A stretch of DNA of 64,000 nucleotides. Origin: Geomonas azotofigens (GTDB taxonomy: Bacteria > Desulfobacterota > Desulfuromonadia > Geobacterales > Geobacteraceae). Positions 50,970 to 60,654 of this stretch are shown one piece after another. The stretch spans positions 434,001-498,000 of the forward strand of contig NZ_JAHLME010000003.1 in NCBI RefSeq assembly GCF_018919395.1. Direction: 5' to 3'. The notes beneath the pieces were generated by a model that worked only from the letters and a program-made list of their open reading frames with translations, had not been told where the DNA came from and made no database searches. The position numbers were made by a program, and so were the translations under genes. The stretch's first letter is position 1. Each line of letters opens with the position of its first letter.

Positions 50970-50987
50970 GACTGATCATTCATTCCT
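50970..50987. promoter_or_regulatory. Operator 2 of the TetR regulator
   Basis: TGACTGA-TCAT-TCATTCC matches operator 1 at 13 of 18 positions, with the right half identical. It lies in the gap between tetR and the efflux genes. A TTGACT overlaps it, but no good -10 was found downstream. Confidence 0.5.
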
Positions 50988-51009
50988 AAAGTAACGCGAG
51001 GTTTTTCCG

Positions 51010-51090
51010 ATGCTGATGAAACTCTGTCTGATTCTGTGCGCCCTGACCTGGGGCGGCATCGTCTTGATAGTTACCTTTAAACGCAAATAA
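51010..51090 (+). CDS. 26-aa membrane peptide between tetR and the efflux genes
   Basis: Reads MLMKLCLILCALTWGGIVLI then VTFKRK: one membrane helix with a positive C-terminal tail. A GCGAGG lies 8 bases ahead of the ATG. It ends 67 bases before the adaptor gene. It could be a pump-associated small protein like AcrZ, or a leader peptide controlling the operon. Coding is inferred only from layout. Confidence 0.5.
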   Translation: MLMKLCLILCALTWGGIVLIVTFKRK

Positions 51091-51157
51091 CGGGGCGGGC
51101 CGCGAGGCGCCGCCTGTACCTTTTTCACGGCAGCAACCAACCAAACGAGGTGTTTTC

Positions 51158-52462
51158 ATGCAGATCAAGTACAGGGCACAGTTTTTATCCGTCGTGGCAG
51201 TTCTCAGCGGCTCCCTGCTTCTCGCCGGGTGCGGCAAGAAACAGCAGCAGGCCGGCGGCCCGCCGATGGGTCCCCCCGAGGTGGGTGTCATCGAGGTGAA
51301 GCCCCAGCGCATCGCCCTGACCACCGAACTCCCGGGGCGCACGTCTCCCTACCTGATCGCGGAGGTCCGTCCCCAGGTGAGCGGCATCATCCTGAAGCGG
51401 GTCTTCACCGAGGGGAGCGACGTCAAGGCAGGCCAGGTGCTCTACCAGATCGATCCCGCGACCTACCAGGCCGCCTACGCCAGCGCCAAGGCCAGCGAGG
51501 CCCGCGCCGAGGCCAACGTGCTCCCCGCCAAGCTCAAAGAGGAGCGCTTCCGCGAACTGGTCAAGATCAACGCGGTCAGCAAGCAGGATTACGACTCCGC
51601 CTACGCCGCGCTCAAGCAGGCCGAGGCCGACGTCGCCTCCGCCAAGGCCGCCGTGGAGACCGCCCGGATCAACCTGGCCTACACCAAGGTGACCGCCCCC
51701 ATCTCCGGCCGCATCGGACGCTCCACCGTGACCGACGGCGCGCTGGTTACGGCGAGCCAGGCAACCGCCCTGGCCACCATCCAGCAGCTCTCCACCATGT
51801 ACGTCGACGTGACCCAGTCGAGCTCGGACATGCTGAAGCTGAACCGCAGCCTCGCCACCGGTCTTTTGAAGCGTGACCAGGCCGGCCAGGCCCGCGTGAA
51901 GCTCCTGCTCGAGGACGGCACCGCGTACCCATCGACCGGTACGCTCAAGTTCTCCGACGTGACCGTGGACCAGAGCACCGGCTCCATCACCGTGCGCGCC
52001 GTCTTCCCGAACCCGAAGCAGACCCTGCTCCCCGGCATGTTCGTGCGCGCGGTACTCGAGGAGGGGATCAACGAGGCGGCGATCCTGATCCCGCAGCGCG
52101 GCGTGACCCGCAACGCCGCCGGCCAGGCCATCGTGCTCGTCGTGGGCGCCGAGAACAAGGTTGAGCCGAGGCCGATCCAGGTCGCCCGCACCGTGGGTGA
52201 CGCATGGCTGGTCAGCTCCGGCCTGAAGCCGGGCGAGAAGGTGATCCTGGAGGGGCTGCAGAAGGCGCGTCCCGGCACCCAGGTGAAGGTGGTGCCGTTC
52301 CAGTCTCCCGAAGGTCAGGGCGGCCCGGCAGGTCAGGGTGGTCAGGCCGCGGCAGGGCAGGGCGGCCAGGGGGGCGCGGGCGCCAAGCCGGCAGCTTCGG
52401 CTGCGGCGGCCCCGGGCGCACCCGCAGCACCCGCGGCTGCGGCACCGTCCCAGAAGAAGTAA
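51158..52462 (+). CDS. RND efflux periplasmic adaptor (AcrA/MexA type), lipoprotein
   Basis: A 434-aa adaptor with lipobox LLAGC (Cys25). It shows the barrel-sandwich and hairpin pattern (PGRTSPYLIAEVRPQVSGII, INLAYTKVTAPISGRIGRSTVTDGALV) and the end FVRAVLEEG..LIPQRGV. The last 55 residues are Gly, Gln, Ala and Pro repeats, a tail not usual in AcrA. It works with the pump and outer-membrane factor that follow. Confidence 0.93.
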   Translation: MQIKYRAQFLSVVAVLSGSLLLAGCGKKQQQAGGPPMGPPEVGVIEVKPQRIALTTELPGRTSPYLIAEVRPQVSGIILKRVFTEGSDVKAGQVLYQIDPATYQAAYASAKASEARAEANVLPAKLKEERFRELVKINAVSKQDYDSAYAALKQAEADVASAKAAVETARINLAYTKVTAPISGRIGRSTVTDGALVTASQATALATIQQLSTMYVDVTQSSSDMLKLNRSLATGLLKRDQAGQARVKLLLEDGTAYPSTGTLKFSDVTVDQSTGSITVRAVFPNPKQTLLPGMFVRAVLEEGINEAAILIPQRGVTRNAAGQAIVLVVGAENKVEPRPIQVARTVGDAWLVSSGLKPGEKVILEGLQKARPGTQVKVVPFQSPEGQGGPAGQGGQAAAGQGGQGGAGAKPAASAAAAPGAPAAPAAAAPSQKK

Positions 52463-52557
52463 TTGGCGAACCAACACAGGCGCACACAGCGGACGTCCGC
52501 GTAGCACGTCGAACACAGAACGCAGAACGTCGCTTTCAGATTTAAGGAGCTTATTCC

Positions 52558-55500
52558 ATGTCCAGGTTTTTCATAAACAGACCCATCTTCGCCTGGGTCA
52601 TCGCCATCGCGGTCATGCTGGGCGGCCTTCTGGCGATGAAGTCGCTGCCGGTCTCGCAGTACCCGCCCATCGCGCCGCCGCAGATCTCGATCAACGCCAT
52701 GTACCCCGGCGCCTCGGCCCAGACGGTGCAGGACACCGTAACCCAGGTGATCGAGCAGAAGATGAACGGCATCGACAACCTGATCTACATGGCCTCCACC
52801 AGCGATTCCGCGGGTGCGGTCTCCATCAACCTGACCTTCAGGGCCGGGACCGACCCCAACATCGCCCAGGTGCAGGTGCAGAACAAGCTGCAGCTCGCCA
52901 CGCCGCTTTTGCCGCAGGTGGTGCAGAAGCAGGGGATCCAGGTGGTGAAGTCGACCCGTAACTTCCTGATGATCGTCGGCATCGTCTCCGAGGACGGCAG
53001 CCTGAACCGCTACCAGTTGACCGACTACATGGTGTCCAACGTCCAGGACATCGTGAGCCGCATCGAGGGCGTGGGCGAGGTGACCGTGTTCGGTTCCCAG
53101 AACGCGATGCGCATCTGGATGAACCCCGACAAGCTGAACAACTACAAGCTGACCCCCAACGACGTCACCAACGCGCTGCAGGCCCAGAACGCGCAGGTCT
53201 CCGCCGGCCAGTTCGGCGGCATGCCCGCCATGCAGGGGCAGCAGCTGAACGCCACCATCACGGCGCGTACCCTCTTGCAGACCCAGGAGCAGTTCCAGGA
53301 GATCGTGCTGCGCACCAACCCCGACGGCTCCACCGTGAAGCTCAGGGACGTGGCCAAGATCGACATCGGCACCGAGAACTACGACACCCTGGCCCGCTAC
53401 AAGGGGAAACCTGTCGCCGCCATGGCGCTGAGGCTTGCCGCCGGCGCCAACGCGCTCGACACCGCGGACCGCGTCAAGACCAAGATGGCCGAGCTGGAGA
53501 AGTTCTTCCCCGCCGGTGCCAAGGTGGTCTATCCCTACGACACCACCCCGTTCGTGAAGATCTCGATGGAGGAGGTGGTGAAGACCCTGATGGAGGCCGT
53601 CTGCCTGGTCTTCATCATCATGTTCCTGTTCCTGCAGAACATCCGCGCCACCCTGATCCCGACCATCGCGGTACCGGTCGTTCTCCTGGGCACCCTCGGC
53701 GTCCTCTTCGCCGCGGGATTCTCCATCAACACCCTGACCATGTTCGCCCTGGTCATCGTCATCGGCCTCTTGGTCGACGACGCCATCGTCGTGGTCGAGA
53801 ACGTGGAAAGGATCATGACCGAGGAGGGGCTCTCGCCGCACGACGCGACGGTCAAGTCGATGGGGCAGATCACCTCGGCCCTCTGGGGCATCGCGACGGT
53901 GCTCTCCGCCGTCTTCATCCCGATGGCCTTCTTCGGCGGTTCCACCGGCGTCATCTACCGCCAGTTCTCCATCACCATCGTCTCGGCGATGATACTGTCG
54001 GTTTTCACCGCCCAGATCCTGACCCCGGCTTTGTGCTCCACCCTCCTTAAACCGGTCGTCAAGGGGCACGAGCCCTGCGAGTCCGGCTGGTTCTGCGGCT
54101 TCTTCCGCTGGTTCAACAGGGTCTTCGACAAGGCGCGCCACAAGTACGAGTCCATCGTGGGCAACTCCTTCGGGAAGCCCTTGCGCTACCTCGTCTTCTA
54201 CGGCTGCCTGGTCGGCGCCATGGCCTTCTTCTTCCTGCGCCTCCCCACCGCGTTCCTGCCGGACGAGGACCAGGGCTTCATCGTCTGCCAGATCCAGCTC
54301 CCCGCCGGTGCAACGCAGGAGCGCACCATCAAGATGCTGGAGAAGGTCGAGAAGCACTTCCTGGAGAACGAGAAGAAGAGCGTCGACTCCCTGATCACGG
54401 TGGCAGGCTTCAGCTTCGCCGGCCGCGGCCAGAACATGGGTCTCGCCTTCGTGAAGCTGAAGGACTGGAAACTGCGTCCGACCCCGGATCTCAAGGCACC
54501 GGCTGTCGCCGGCCGCGCCATGGGCGCCTTCTCCAAGTTCAGGGACGGCATGGCCTTCGCCTTCTCGCCCCCTGCGGTCGTCGAGCTCGGTCAAGCCAAC
54601 GGCTTCGACTTCCACCTGCAGGATCGCGGCGGACTCGGTCACCAGGCGCTCATGGACGCCAGGAACCAGCTCCTCGGTATGGCAAGCCAGAACAAGAAGC
54701 TGATGGCGGTGCGCCCCAACGGCCAGGACGACACGCCGCAGTTCAAGCTGAACATCGACGACGTACGGGCCGGCGCGCTGGGCGTATCGCTGGCGGACAT
54801 CAACAACACCCTGGCCACGGCCTGGGGCTCCTCCTACGTCAACGACTTCCTGCAAAACGGCAGGGTCAAGAAGGTGTACCTGCAGGCGGACGCGGCCTAC
54901 CGCATGGTCCCGGAGGACATCAACAAGTGGTACGTGAAAAACGACAAGGGCGAGATGGTGCCTTTCTCGGCCTTCGCCACCGCGAAGTGGGAGCACGCAT
55001 CGCCCCGCCTTGAGCGCTACAACGGCATTCCGAGCACGGAGATCATGGGCAACGCGGCCAAGGGGGTCTCGACCGGCGAGGCCATGGCCGAGATGGAGGC
55101 CATGGCGGCCAAGCTCCCGCCGGGAATCAGCTACGAGTGGACCGGCCTTTCCTACGAGGAGAAGGCTGCCGGCAAGCAGGCGCCGGCCTTGTACGCCATC
55201 TCGCTCCTGGTCGTCTTCCTCGCCGTCGCGGCGCTCTACGAGAGCTGGAGCATTCCGTTCGTCAACCTGCTCATGCTCCCCTTGGGTCTCGTCGGCGCGG
55301 TCACCGCGGTGACGCTCAGGATGCTCCCGAACGACATCTACCTGCAGATCGGTCTCTTGACCACCATTGGTCTGTCGACCAAGAACGCGATCCTGATCAT
55401 CCAGTTCATCAAGGACCAGATGCACCAGGGGCATGAACTGGTCGAGGCGACGCTGACCGCCGTCAAGATCAGGCTGCGTCCGGTCATCATGACCTCGCTC

Positions 55501-55719
55501 GCCTTCTTCTTCGGTACCCTGCCGCTCGCCCTCACCAAGGGGGCGGGGGCCGGCGCCCAGAACGCCATCGGCACCGCGGTGACCGGCGGCCTCCTGTCGG
55601 CGACCTTCATCGACCTGATTTTCATCCCGTTCTTCTTCGTCATGGTGACGAGGACGTTCTCCAAGAAGCACGGCTCGGCCAAAAAGGCCGTTGCCGCCCC
55701 CGCTGCGGAGGTGCACTAG
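52558..55719 (+). CDS. RND multidrug efflux permease (AcrB/MexB type)
   Basis: A 1053-aa inner-membrane pump starting [20 protein letters not shown], the classic HAE1 start. The proton-relay residues lie in [23 protein letters not shown], and the C-terminal repeat is [17 protein letters not shown]. Its length matches AcrB. AAGGAG precedes the ATG by 9 bases. It is the central subunit of the tetR-controlled tripartite system. Confidence 0.95.
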   Translation: MSRFFINRPIFAWVIAIAVMLGGLLAMKSLPVSQYPPIAPPQISINAMYPGASAQTVQDTVTQVIEQKMNGIDNLIYMASTSDSAGAVSINLTFRAGTDPNIAQVQVQNKLQLATPLLPQVVQKQGIQVVKSTRNFLMIVGIVSEDGSLNRYQLTDYMVSNVQDIVSRIEGVGEVTVFGSQNAMRIWMNPDKLNNYKLTPNDVTNALQAQNAQVSAGQFGGMPAMQGQQLNATITARTLLQTQEQFQEIVLRTNPDGSTVKLRDVAKIDIGTENYDTLARYKGKPVAAMALRLAAGANALDTADRVKTKMAELEKFFPAGAKVVYPYDTTPFVKISMEEVVKTLMEAVCLVFIIMFLFLQNIRATLIPTIAVPVVLLGTLGVLFAAGFSINTLTMFALVIVIGLLVDDAIVVVENVERIMTEEGLSPHDATVKSMGQITSALWGIATVLSAVFIPMAFFGGSTGVIYRQFSITIVSAMILSVFTAQILTPALCSTLLKPVVKGHEPCESGWFCGFFRWFNRVFDKARHKYESIVGNSFGKPLRYLVFYGCLVGAMAFFFLRLPTAFLPDEDQGFIVCQIQLPAGATQERTIKMLEKVEKHFLENEKKSVDSLITVAGFSFAGRGQNMGLAFVKLKDWKLRPTPDLKAPAVAGRAMGAFSKFRDGMAFAFSPPAVVELGQANGFDFHLQDRGGLGHQALMDARNQLLGMASQNKKLMAVRPNGQDDTPQFKLNIDDVRAGALGVSLADINNTLATAWGSSYVNDFLQNGRVKKVYLQADAAYRMVPEDINKWYVKNDKGEMVPFSAFATAKWEHASPRLERYNGIPSTEIMGNAAKGVSTGEAMAEMEAMAAKLPPGISYEWTGLSYEEKAAGKQAPALYAISLLVVFLAVAALYESWSIPFVNLLMLPLGLVGAVTAVTLRMLPNDIYLQIGLLTTIGLSTKNAILIIQFIKDQMHQGHELVEATLTAVKIRLRPVIMTSLAFFFGTLPLALTKGAGAGAQNAIGTAVTGGLLSATFIDLIFIPFFFVMVTRTFSKKHGSAKKAVAAPAAEVH

Positions 55720-55720
55720 C

Positions 55721-57136
55721 ATGACACGCACGATAGCTAAACCGATTGCCCTGGCCGCCTTCCTGTTCCTTTCAGGCTGCGCCTCCATGGCACCCAAATA
55801 CACCCAGCCGGCGGCTCCGGTCCCCGGCAACTGGCCCGCCGGCCCCTCCTACAAGGCGGAGCAGGCGGCGCAGAAGCCCTTGGCCGAGATCCCCTGGCAG
55901 GAGTTCTTCGTCGAGCCGCAGTTGCAAAAGCTCGTCATGCTCGCGCTGGACAACAACCGTGACCTCAAGGTGGCGGTGCTGAACATGGACCGCTACCGCG
56001 CCCTGTACCAGATAAAGCGCGCCGACCTCTTCCCGACGGTCACCGGTGACGGCGCGTTTTCCGTCAAGAAGACGGCCGACGACCTGGCCCAGAACGGCAA
56101 CGGCGGCGTGGGGCACTCCTACAACGTCTCGGTCGGCCTCAGCTCCTACGAGCTCGACCTCTTCGGCAGGATCAGGAGCCTCAAGGACCAGGCGCTTGAG
56201 CAGTATCTCTCCACCGAGCAGGCCAGGCGCAGCGTGCAGATCACCCTGGTTTCCCAGGTGGCCAACGCCTACCTGACCCTCGGCTCCGATCTCGAGCGCC
56301 TCCAGCTTGCCAAGGACACCCTGGCGAACCAGCAGGAGTCCTACCGGCTCAGCAAGAGCCGGTTCGAGGCGGGTGTCGCCTCCGCGCTGGACCTGCAGCA
56401 GGCCCAGACCAGCGTAGACTCCGCCCGGGTGGACATAGCCCGCTATACCACCCTGGTGGCGCAGGACCTGAATGCCCTCGTCCTGGTGGTCGGTTCCGAC
56501 GTCCCGCAGGACCTCCTGCCCAAGTCGCTGACCGAGGCACTCACCGCGGTGAAGGACGTGGCGCCTGGGCTTCCCTCGGACGTGCTCCTCTCCCGCCCGG
56601 ACATCCTGCAGGCCGAGTACAACCTGAAAGGGGCCAACGCCAACATCGGTGCGGCCCGGGCCGCCTTTTTCCCGCGCATCGCCCTGACCACCAGTGTGGG
56701 CTTTGGCAGCGACCAGCTCACCAGCCTGTTCAAGGGGGGAAACCTCGCCTGGAGCTTCGCTCCGAACATCTCGGTCCCGATCTTCGAGGGGGGGCGCAAC
56801 AAGGCGAACCTCGAGGTGGCCAAGGTGGACCGCGACATAGCGGTGGCCCAGTACGAGAAGGCGATCCAGACCGCGTTCCGCGAGGTGGCCGACGCGCTCG
56901 CCCAGCGCGGCACCATCGACGAGCAGGTGGCGGCGCAGCAATCACTGACCGGCGCCACCGCCGAGACCTTCCGCCTCTCCCAGGCCCGCTACCAGACCGG
57001 GATTGACAGTTACCTGAATGTCCTGGACGCCCAGCGCTCGCTGTACGCGGCCCAACAGAACCTCATCACCACCCGCCTCGCGCGCCTGAACAACATGGTG
57101 ACCCTCTACAAGGTGCTGGGGGGCGGCAGCAAATAA
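55721..57136 (+). CDS. Outer-membrane efflux channel lipoprotein (OprM/NodT type)
   Basis: A 471-aa channel with lipobox FLSGC (Cys19). It has the two repeated helical hairpins typical of TolC-like proteins ([32 protein letters not shown] and the second at about 265-420) and ends [15 protein letters not shown]. The start is ATG 55721 with GGAGGTG ahead, one base after the pump stop. It supplies the outer-membrane channel of the system and could also serve the pump at 11286. Confidence 0.93.
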   Translation: MTRTIAKPIALAAFLFLSGCASMAPKYTQPAAPVPGNWPAGPSYKAEQAAQKPLAEIPWQEFFVEPQLQKLVMLALDNNRDLKVAVLNMDRYRALYQIKRADLFPTVTGDGAFSVKKTADDLAQNGNGGVGHSYNVSVGLSSYELDLFGRIRSLKDQALEQYLSTEQARRSVQITLVSQVANAYLTLGSDLERLQLAKDTLANQQESYRLSKSRFEAGVASALDLQQAQTSVDSARVDIARYTTLVAQDLNALVLVVGSDVPQDLLPKSLTEALTAVKDVAPGLPSDVLLSRPDILQAEYNLKGANANIGAARAAFFPRIALTTSVGFGSDQLTSLFKGGNLAWSFAPNISVPIFEGGRNKANLEVAKVDRDIAVAQYEKAIQTAFREVADALAQRGTIDEQVAAQQSLTGATAETFRLSQARYQTGIDSYLNVLDAQRSLYAAQQNLITTRLARLNNMVTLYKVLGGGSK

Positions 57137-57148
57137 GGCAGAAAACAT

Positions 57149-57173
57149 CCCCGGGCCGGCAACGGCCCGGGGA
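57149..57173. other. Strong GC hairpin after the channel gene
   Basis: CCCCGGGCCG and CGGCCCGGGG flank GCAA. No T run follows, so it is probably a stabilising or pausing hairpin and not a full terminator; a small gene follows it. Confidence 0.6.
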
Positions 57174-57233
57174 ATCAGTGACGGGGCAGGGGGACTCACT
57201 GTGTCGAACTCCCTGCAGCCGAAAGGAGCCCCG

Positions 57234-57365
57234 TTGTCCAGAGCACGCATCACCCTCTACAGTTGCATCGCCGCCGTCACTTTGATCATCGCATACTACC
57301 TCCTTACTCCCGAGCCTCTTCCTGACTGGCCGGTCAACCTAGTCCATTTTCTCCTCAAGCACTAG
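57234..57365 (+). CDS. 43-aa single-helix membrane protein
   Basis: It starts at TTG 57234 behind AAAGGAG (5-base spacing). The N terminus is positive (SRARITLY), followed by one hydrophobic stretch (SCIAAVTLIIAYYLL) and a short tail rich in Pro. The strong ribosome site and stop-to-stop layout support a gene at the end of the efflux operon. No family known. Confidence 0.55.
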   Translation: MSRARITLYSCIAAVTLIIAYYLLTPEPLPDWPVNLVHFLLKH

Positions 57366-57497
57366 AGAGCCGGTGCCTGTTCAGGTAGCACCTGCCAACA
57401 TCGACCGTCGACGTTTGCCACCGCCTCCGCTGTGTTTGCGCGAAAAAATGGTATAACATAGGCTTGTTGTTCAAACCTGCTTCACGGGGGGCTCCCT

Positions 57498-58484
57498 ATG
57501 CATGTTTGTCCACCGGTCGCGCGCTTCCTGGCGCTCCTTGCTGTTTCCTCCTTACCGCTTGCACCTTCCCGTCTTCTTGCAGCCCCGCTGCAATCCTTCA
57601 CCATCTCATCCGGCACCACCACCAGTTCCTACTACGCCGCGGCGAGCGCCACCGCCAAGGTCTTCAACAAGAAGAGCGCGGTTTACGGCGTGAGGCTCGC
57701 CACGCTCGCCTCGGCCGGGTCGGTGGCCAACATCGACGCGGTCGCCGGGGGGAAGGCGGCGTTCGGCATCGCCGAGACCGAGCTTTTGAAGCGGGCGGCG
57801 CAGGGGGTACGACCCTGGGAGGGGAACGCGAAGGGGCAACTGCGGGCCGTGCTCGGGCTCTACCCGGCAACCGTCACCATCGTTGCCGCGGTGGACAGTG
57901 GCATACAGCGCATCGCTGACCTGAAAGGGAAAAGACTTAACATCGGCGCTCCCGGCTCCATTGACAACACCTACGCCAGCGCGCTGTTGCAGATGTCCGG
58001 GCTCAACCCCGCGGAGGTGATCACCTCCGGGCACTCTACGGCCATCGCCCCGGAACTGCTGCAAAAAGGGGATATCGACGCCTACCTCTGCATTGTCGGA
58101 CACCCGAACCTGACGGTGCTGGAGGCGAGTGCCGGGAAACGCAAGGTGCTCCTGGTCCCGCTCGAGGAGAGCTTGATCAGGCAGGTGACAAGCAACAACC
58201 CGCTCCTCGCCCCGGTCGTCATCCCCATGCGGTTTTACCCCAAGGTGCAGGCGACCGGTACCGTCCAAAGCCTGGGCGTCCGTACCGTCTTGTTCACCTC
58301 TGCCGACCAGTCCGACGACTCCGTGTACAGTATCGTGCGCGAGATCCTCGGCAACCTGGACCTGTTCCGGCGCCAGCATCCGATCCTCCAGGATCTGACA
58401 CCGGAGCAGGCGGCACGAGTGACCGTGATTCCGCTGCATCCGGGAGCTGCACGCTACTTCAAAGAGTCTGGCCTGGTACCGTAG
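57498..58484 (+). CDS. TAXI family TRAP-type substrate-binding protein
   Basis: A 328-aa exported protein with a signal peptide ending near residue 30 and the TAXI fold (TISSGTTTSSYYAAASATAKVFNK, LYPATVTIVAAVDSGIQRIADLKGKRLNIGAPGS, then DAYLCIVGHPNLTVLEAS). TAXI proteins feed glutamate or other acids to TRAP transporters, but no membrane partner is near. It is followed closely by a hydrolase and MlaA-like lipoprotein. Confidence 0.82.
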   Translation: MHVCPPVARFLALLAVSSLPLAPSRLLAAPLQSFTISSGTTTSSYYAAASATAKVFNKKSAVYGVRLATLASAGSVANIDAVAGGKAAFGIAETELLKRAAQGVRPWEGNAKGQLRAVLGLYPATVTIVAAVDSGIQRIADLKGKRLNIGAPGSIDNTYASALLQMSGLNPAEVITSGHSTAIAPELLQKGDIDAYLCIVGHPNLTVLEASAGKRKVLLVPLEESLIRQVTSNNPLLAPVVIPMRFYPKVQATGTVQSLGVRTVLFTSADQSDDSVYSIVREILGNLDLFRRQHPILQDLTPEQAARVTVIPLHPGAARYFKESGLVP

Positions 58485-58507
58485 CGGCCGGCCGTAGGGA
58501 GGTTTCC

Positions 58508-59797
58508 ATGAAACGTTTACTGGCGCTTGCTCTGCTGCTTCTTTCCTTCATCGCCGTCGCACCTGCCGCCGCGGCGCCACCGCAATCCTACTTCTACCCC
58601 TTCGTGAACCCCTACGAGGCGACGGTGATGGAGCTCCCGAAGGAATTCGAGGTCAGGCTCCCCGACAAGGTCCCGATCTACGAGTTCGTGGTCCGCCCTT
58701 TCCCGAAGCGGGAGATTCCGGAGGTCTTCTGGTACGAAAACGGGCTGATCTGCTCCCTGGTGTACCAGGATCACAAGGCCCCCCTGGTCTTTCTCGTCGC
58801 AGGCTCCGGTTCCCGTTTCGACGTGCCGCGCATGTTGAAGTTGCAGAAAGTGCTGTACCAGGCCGGCTTCCACGTCATCTCGGTCACGTCGCCGACCCAC
58901 ATGGATTTCGTGGTGAATGCGGCCAGCGGCCTCCCCGGCATCGCCACCGATGACGCCAAGGACCTGTACCGGGTGATGGATCTCGCCTACCAGAAGGTTC
59001 GTGACCGGGTAGATGTCTCCTATTTCCTGCTCGCCGGTTACAGCCTGGGGGGCTTCGATGCCGCCTTCGTCGCCAAACTCGACGACCAGCAACATCGCTT
59101 CAACTTCAGGCGCGTGCTCCTGATCAACCCGCCGATCTGCCTGTACGATTCCGTCTCCGCACTGGACCGGTTGCTGGTTGATAACGTTCCCGGGGGCATG
59201 GACAACTTCGACAACTGGTTCCGCGGCGTTTTCAGCCAGACGATGCACCTTGCCGAGGCCTGGGAGCCTGGCGGCCTGAGCGGCGAATCGATGTACCGCA
59301 CCTACAAGCGGATGCAGCCCAGCGAAAGCAACCTGGCGGCGTTGATCGGTCTCACCGCTCGCATGAATGCCGCCGACATGATCTTCACCGCGGACGTCAT
59401 GAACGGCGGCGGCTACATCGTGCCCAGAAACGTACGCCTCACCTCGACGACCTCGCTCACCCGCTATGCTATCGTCGCCTACAAGACCAGCTTCGTCGAC
59501 TACTTCGAACAGTGGCTTTTCCCGCACTACCAGAAGATGGAGCCGGGGCTTACCCGCGAGGACCTGCTGCGGCGGGAAACCCTGCGGGCGCTCGAAGGGT
59601 ACCTGAAGGGGTCCAAGAAGTTCGGGCTCATCCACAACGAGGACGACATCATCCTGGTCTCAGGGGACATCGAGTACCTCGAGCGGGTCTTCGGCGACCG
59701 TGCCTGGATCTTCCCCAGCGGCGGGCACATGGGCAATATGTTCCACCCCGACGTCGTCTCCGCCATCACCGGCTTTCTCAAAGGGAAGGAGGAGTGA
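58508..59797 (+). CDS. Exported alpha/beta hydrolase-like protein
   Basis: A 429-aa protein with a clear signal peptide (about 1-22, ending AAA). A hydrolase fold is suggested by PLVFLVAGSG (the strand before the oxyanion site), LLAGYSLGGFDAAFV with the nucleophile Ser in GYSLGG, and later charged residues. The substrate is unknown. It belongs to a run of four envelope genes with short gaps, so a role in lipid or envelope maintenance is possible. Confidence 0.7.
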   Translation: MKRLLALALLLLSFIAVAPAAAAPPQSYFYPFVNPYEATVMELPKEFEVRLPDKVPIYEFVVRPFPKREIPEVFWYENGLICSLVYQDHKAPLVFLVAGSGSRFDVPRMLKLQKVLYQAGFHVISVTSPTHMDFVVNAASGLPGIATDDAKDLYRVMDLAYQKVRDRVDVSYFLLAGYSLGGFDAAFVAKLDDQQHRFNFRRVLLINPPICLYDSVSALDRLLVDNVPGGMDNFDNWFRGVFSQTMHLAEAWEPGGLSGESMYRTYKRMQPSESNLAALIGLTARMNAADMIFTADVMNGGGYIVPRNVRLTSTTSLTRYAIVAYKTSFVDYFEQWLFPHYQKMEPGLTREDLLRRETLRALEGYLKGSKKFGLIHNEDDIILVSGDIEYLERVFGDRAWIFPSGGHMGNMFHPDVVSAITGFLKGKEE

Positions 59798-59799
59798 TC

Positions 59800-60639
59800 A
59801 TGAAAAAGCACGCCGATCACATGCCCTGTTCGATGTCGCGCGTAAAAGGAAAAGGGAACCCCATCATGGCGAAGGGTGCCGGCCTGCGGCTTCTGATGCT
59901 GGTGCTCATCGGTCTGTCGCTCTCCGCCTGCAGCACCGCGCCCAGGGTGACCGGCCCGGTGGAGCCGCCGCTTAGGCGCTACGAGGATTTCGTGAAGCCG
60001 GGCCAGCCCAACATGCTCGACGTGAAGGACTCTGTGGAGGGGTTCAATCGCGGCAGCTACCGGTTCAACTATTACTTCGACGAGTACTTTTACCTTCCCG
60101 TGGTGCGCGGCTACGAGTTCATCATGCCCAACTACCTCGAGGGGCGCGTCTCGGACGCCATCGACAACATGGGTGAAATTAGGAACTTGACTAATAACCT
60201 TCTCCAGTTCAATCTCAAGGCCGCCGGCATCACGGTGAGCCGCTTCGTCATCAACTCCACCATCGGCGTGGGCGGCCTGTGGGACCAGGCCAGGAAGATG
60301 GGGCTCAAACGCCAGACCGAGGATTTCGGGATCACGCTCGGCCACTACGGTACCGGGAGCGGGACCTACCTGATGCTCCCGGTGCTGGGGGCCTCCAACG
60401 TCCGGGACACCACCGGCTTGGTCGCCGATCTCGCCACCTCGAACTACCTGGGCCCGGTGGCCTGGATCAACGACAGCACCTTCACCTACGCCTATTCCGG
60501 GATCTACGCCGTGGACCGCAGGCACCGCACCCCCTTCAGGTACCGCCAGACCGGCTCGCCCTTCGAGTACGAACTGATCCGGACCCTGTACACCATGAAG
60601 CGCGATTTCGACATAGAGCAAAGCAAGGAGAAACGGTAA
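59800..60639 (+). CDS. mlaA: MlaA-like (VacJ) outer-membrane lipoprotein
   Basis: A 279-aa lipoprotein with lipobox SLSAC and the MlaA signature SVEGFNRGSYRFNYYFDEYF, NLTNNLLQFNLKAAGITVSRFVINSTIGVGGLWD and DFGITLGHYGTGSGTYLMLPVLG. It would take phospholipids from the outer membrane toward the Mla pathway. ATG 59800 has AAGGAGG; ATG 59866, giving a shorter signal peptide, is possible. The remaining mla genes are not in the window. Confidence 0.85.
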   Translation: MKKHADHMPCSMSRVKGKGNPIMAKGAGLRLLMLVLIGLSLSACSTAPRVTGPVEPPLRRYEDFVKPGQPNMLDVKDSVEGFNRGSYRFNYYFDEYFYLPVVRGYEFIMPNYLEGRVSDAIDNMGEIRNLTNNLLQFNLKAAGITVSRFVINSTIGVGGLWDQARKMGLKRQTEDFGITLGHYGTGSGTYLMLPVLGASNVRDTTGLVADLATSNYLGPVAWINDSTFTYAYSGIYAVDRRHRTPFRYRQTGSPFEYELIRTLYTMKRDFDIEQSKEKR

Positions 60640-60654
60640 CTTCGGAGGTAACAG

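Noticed and set aside
52342-55830. A 1162-codon open frame antisense to the RND pump
   Set aside because: It mirrors the pump gene and has His/Asp/Gly-rich shadow composition. There is no start with a ribosome site.
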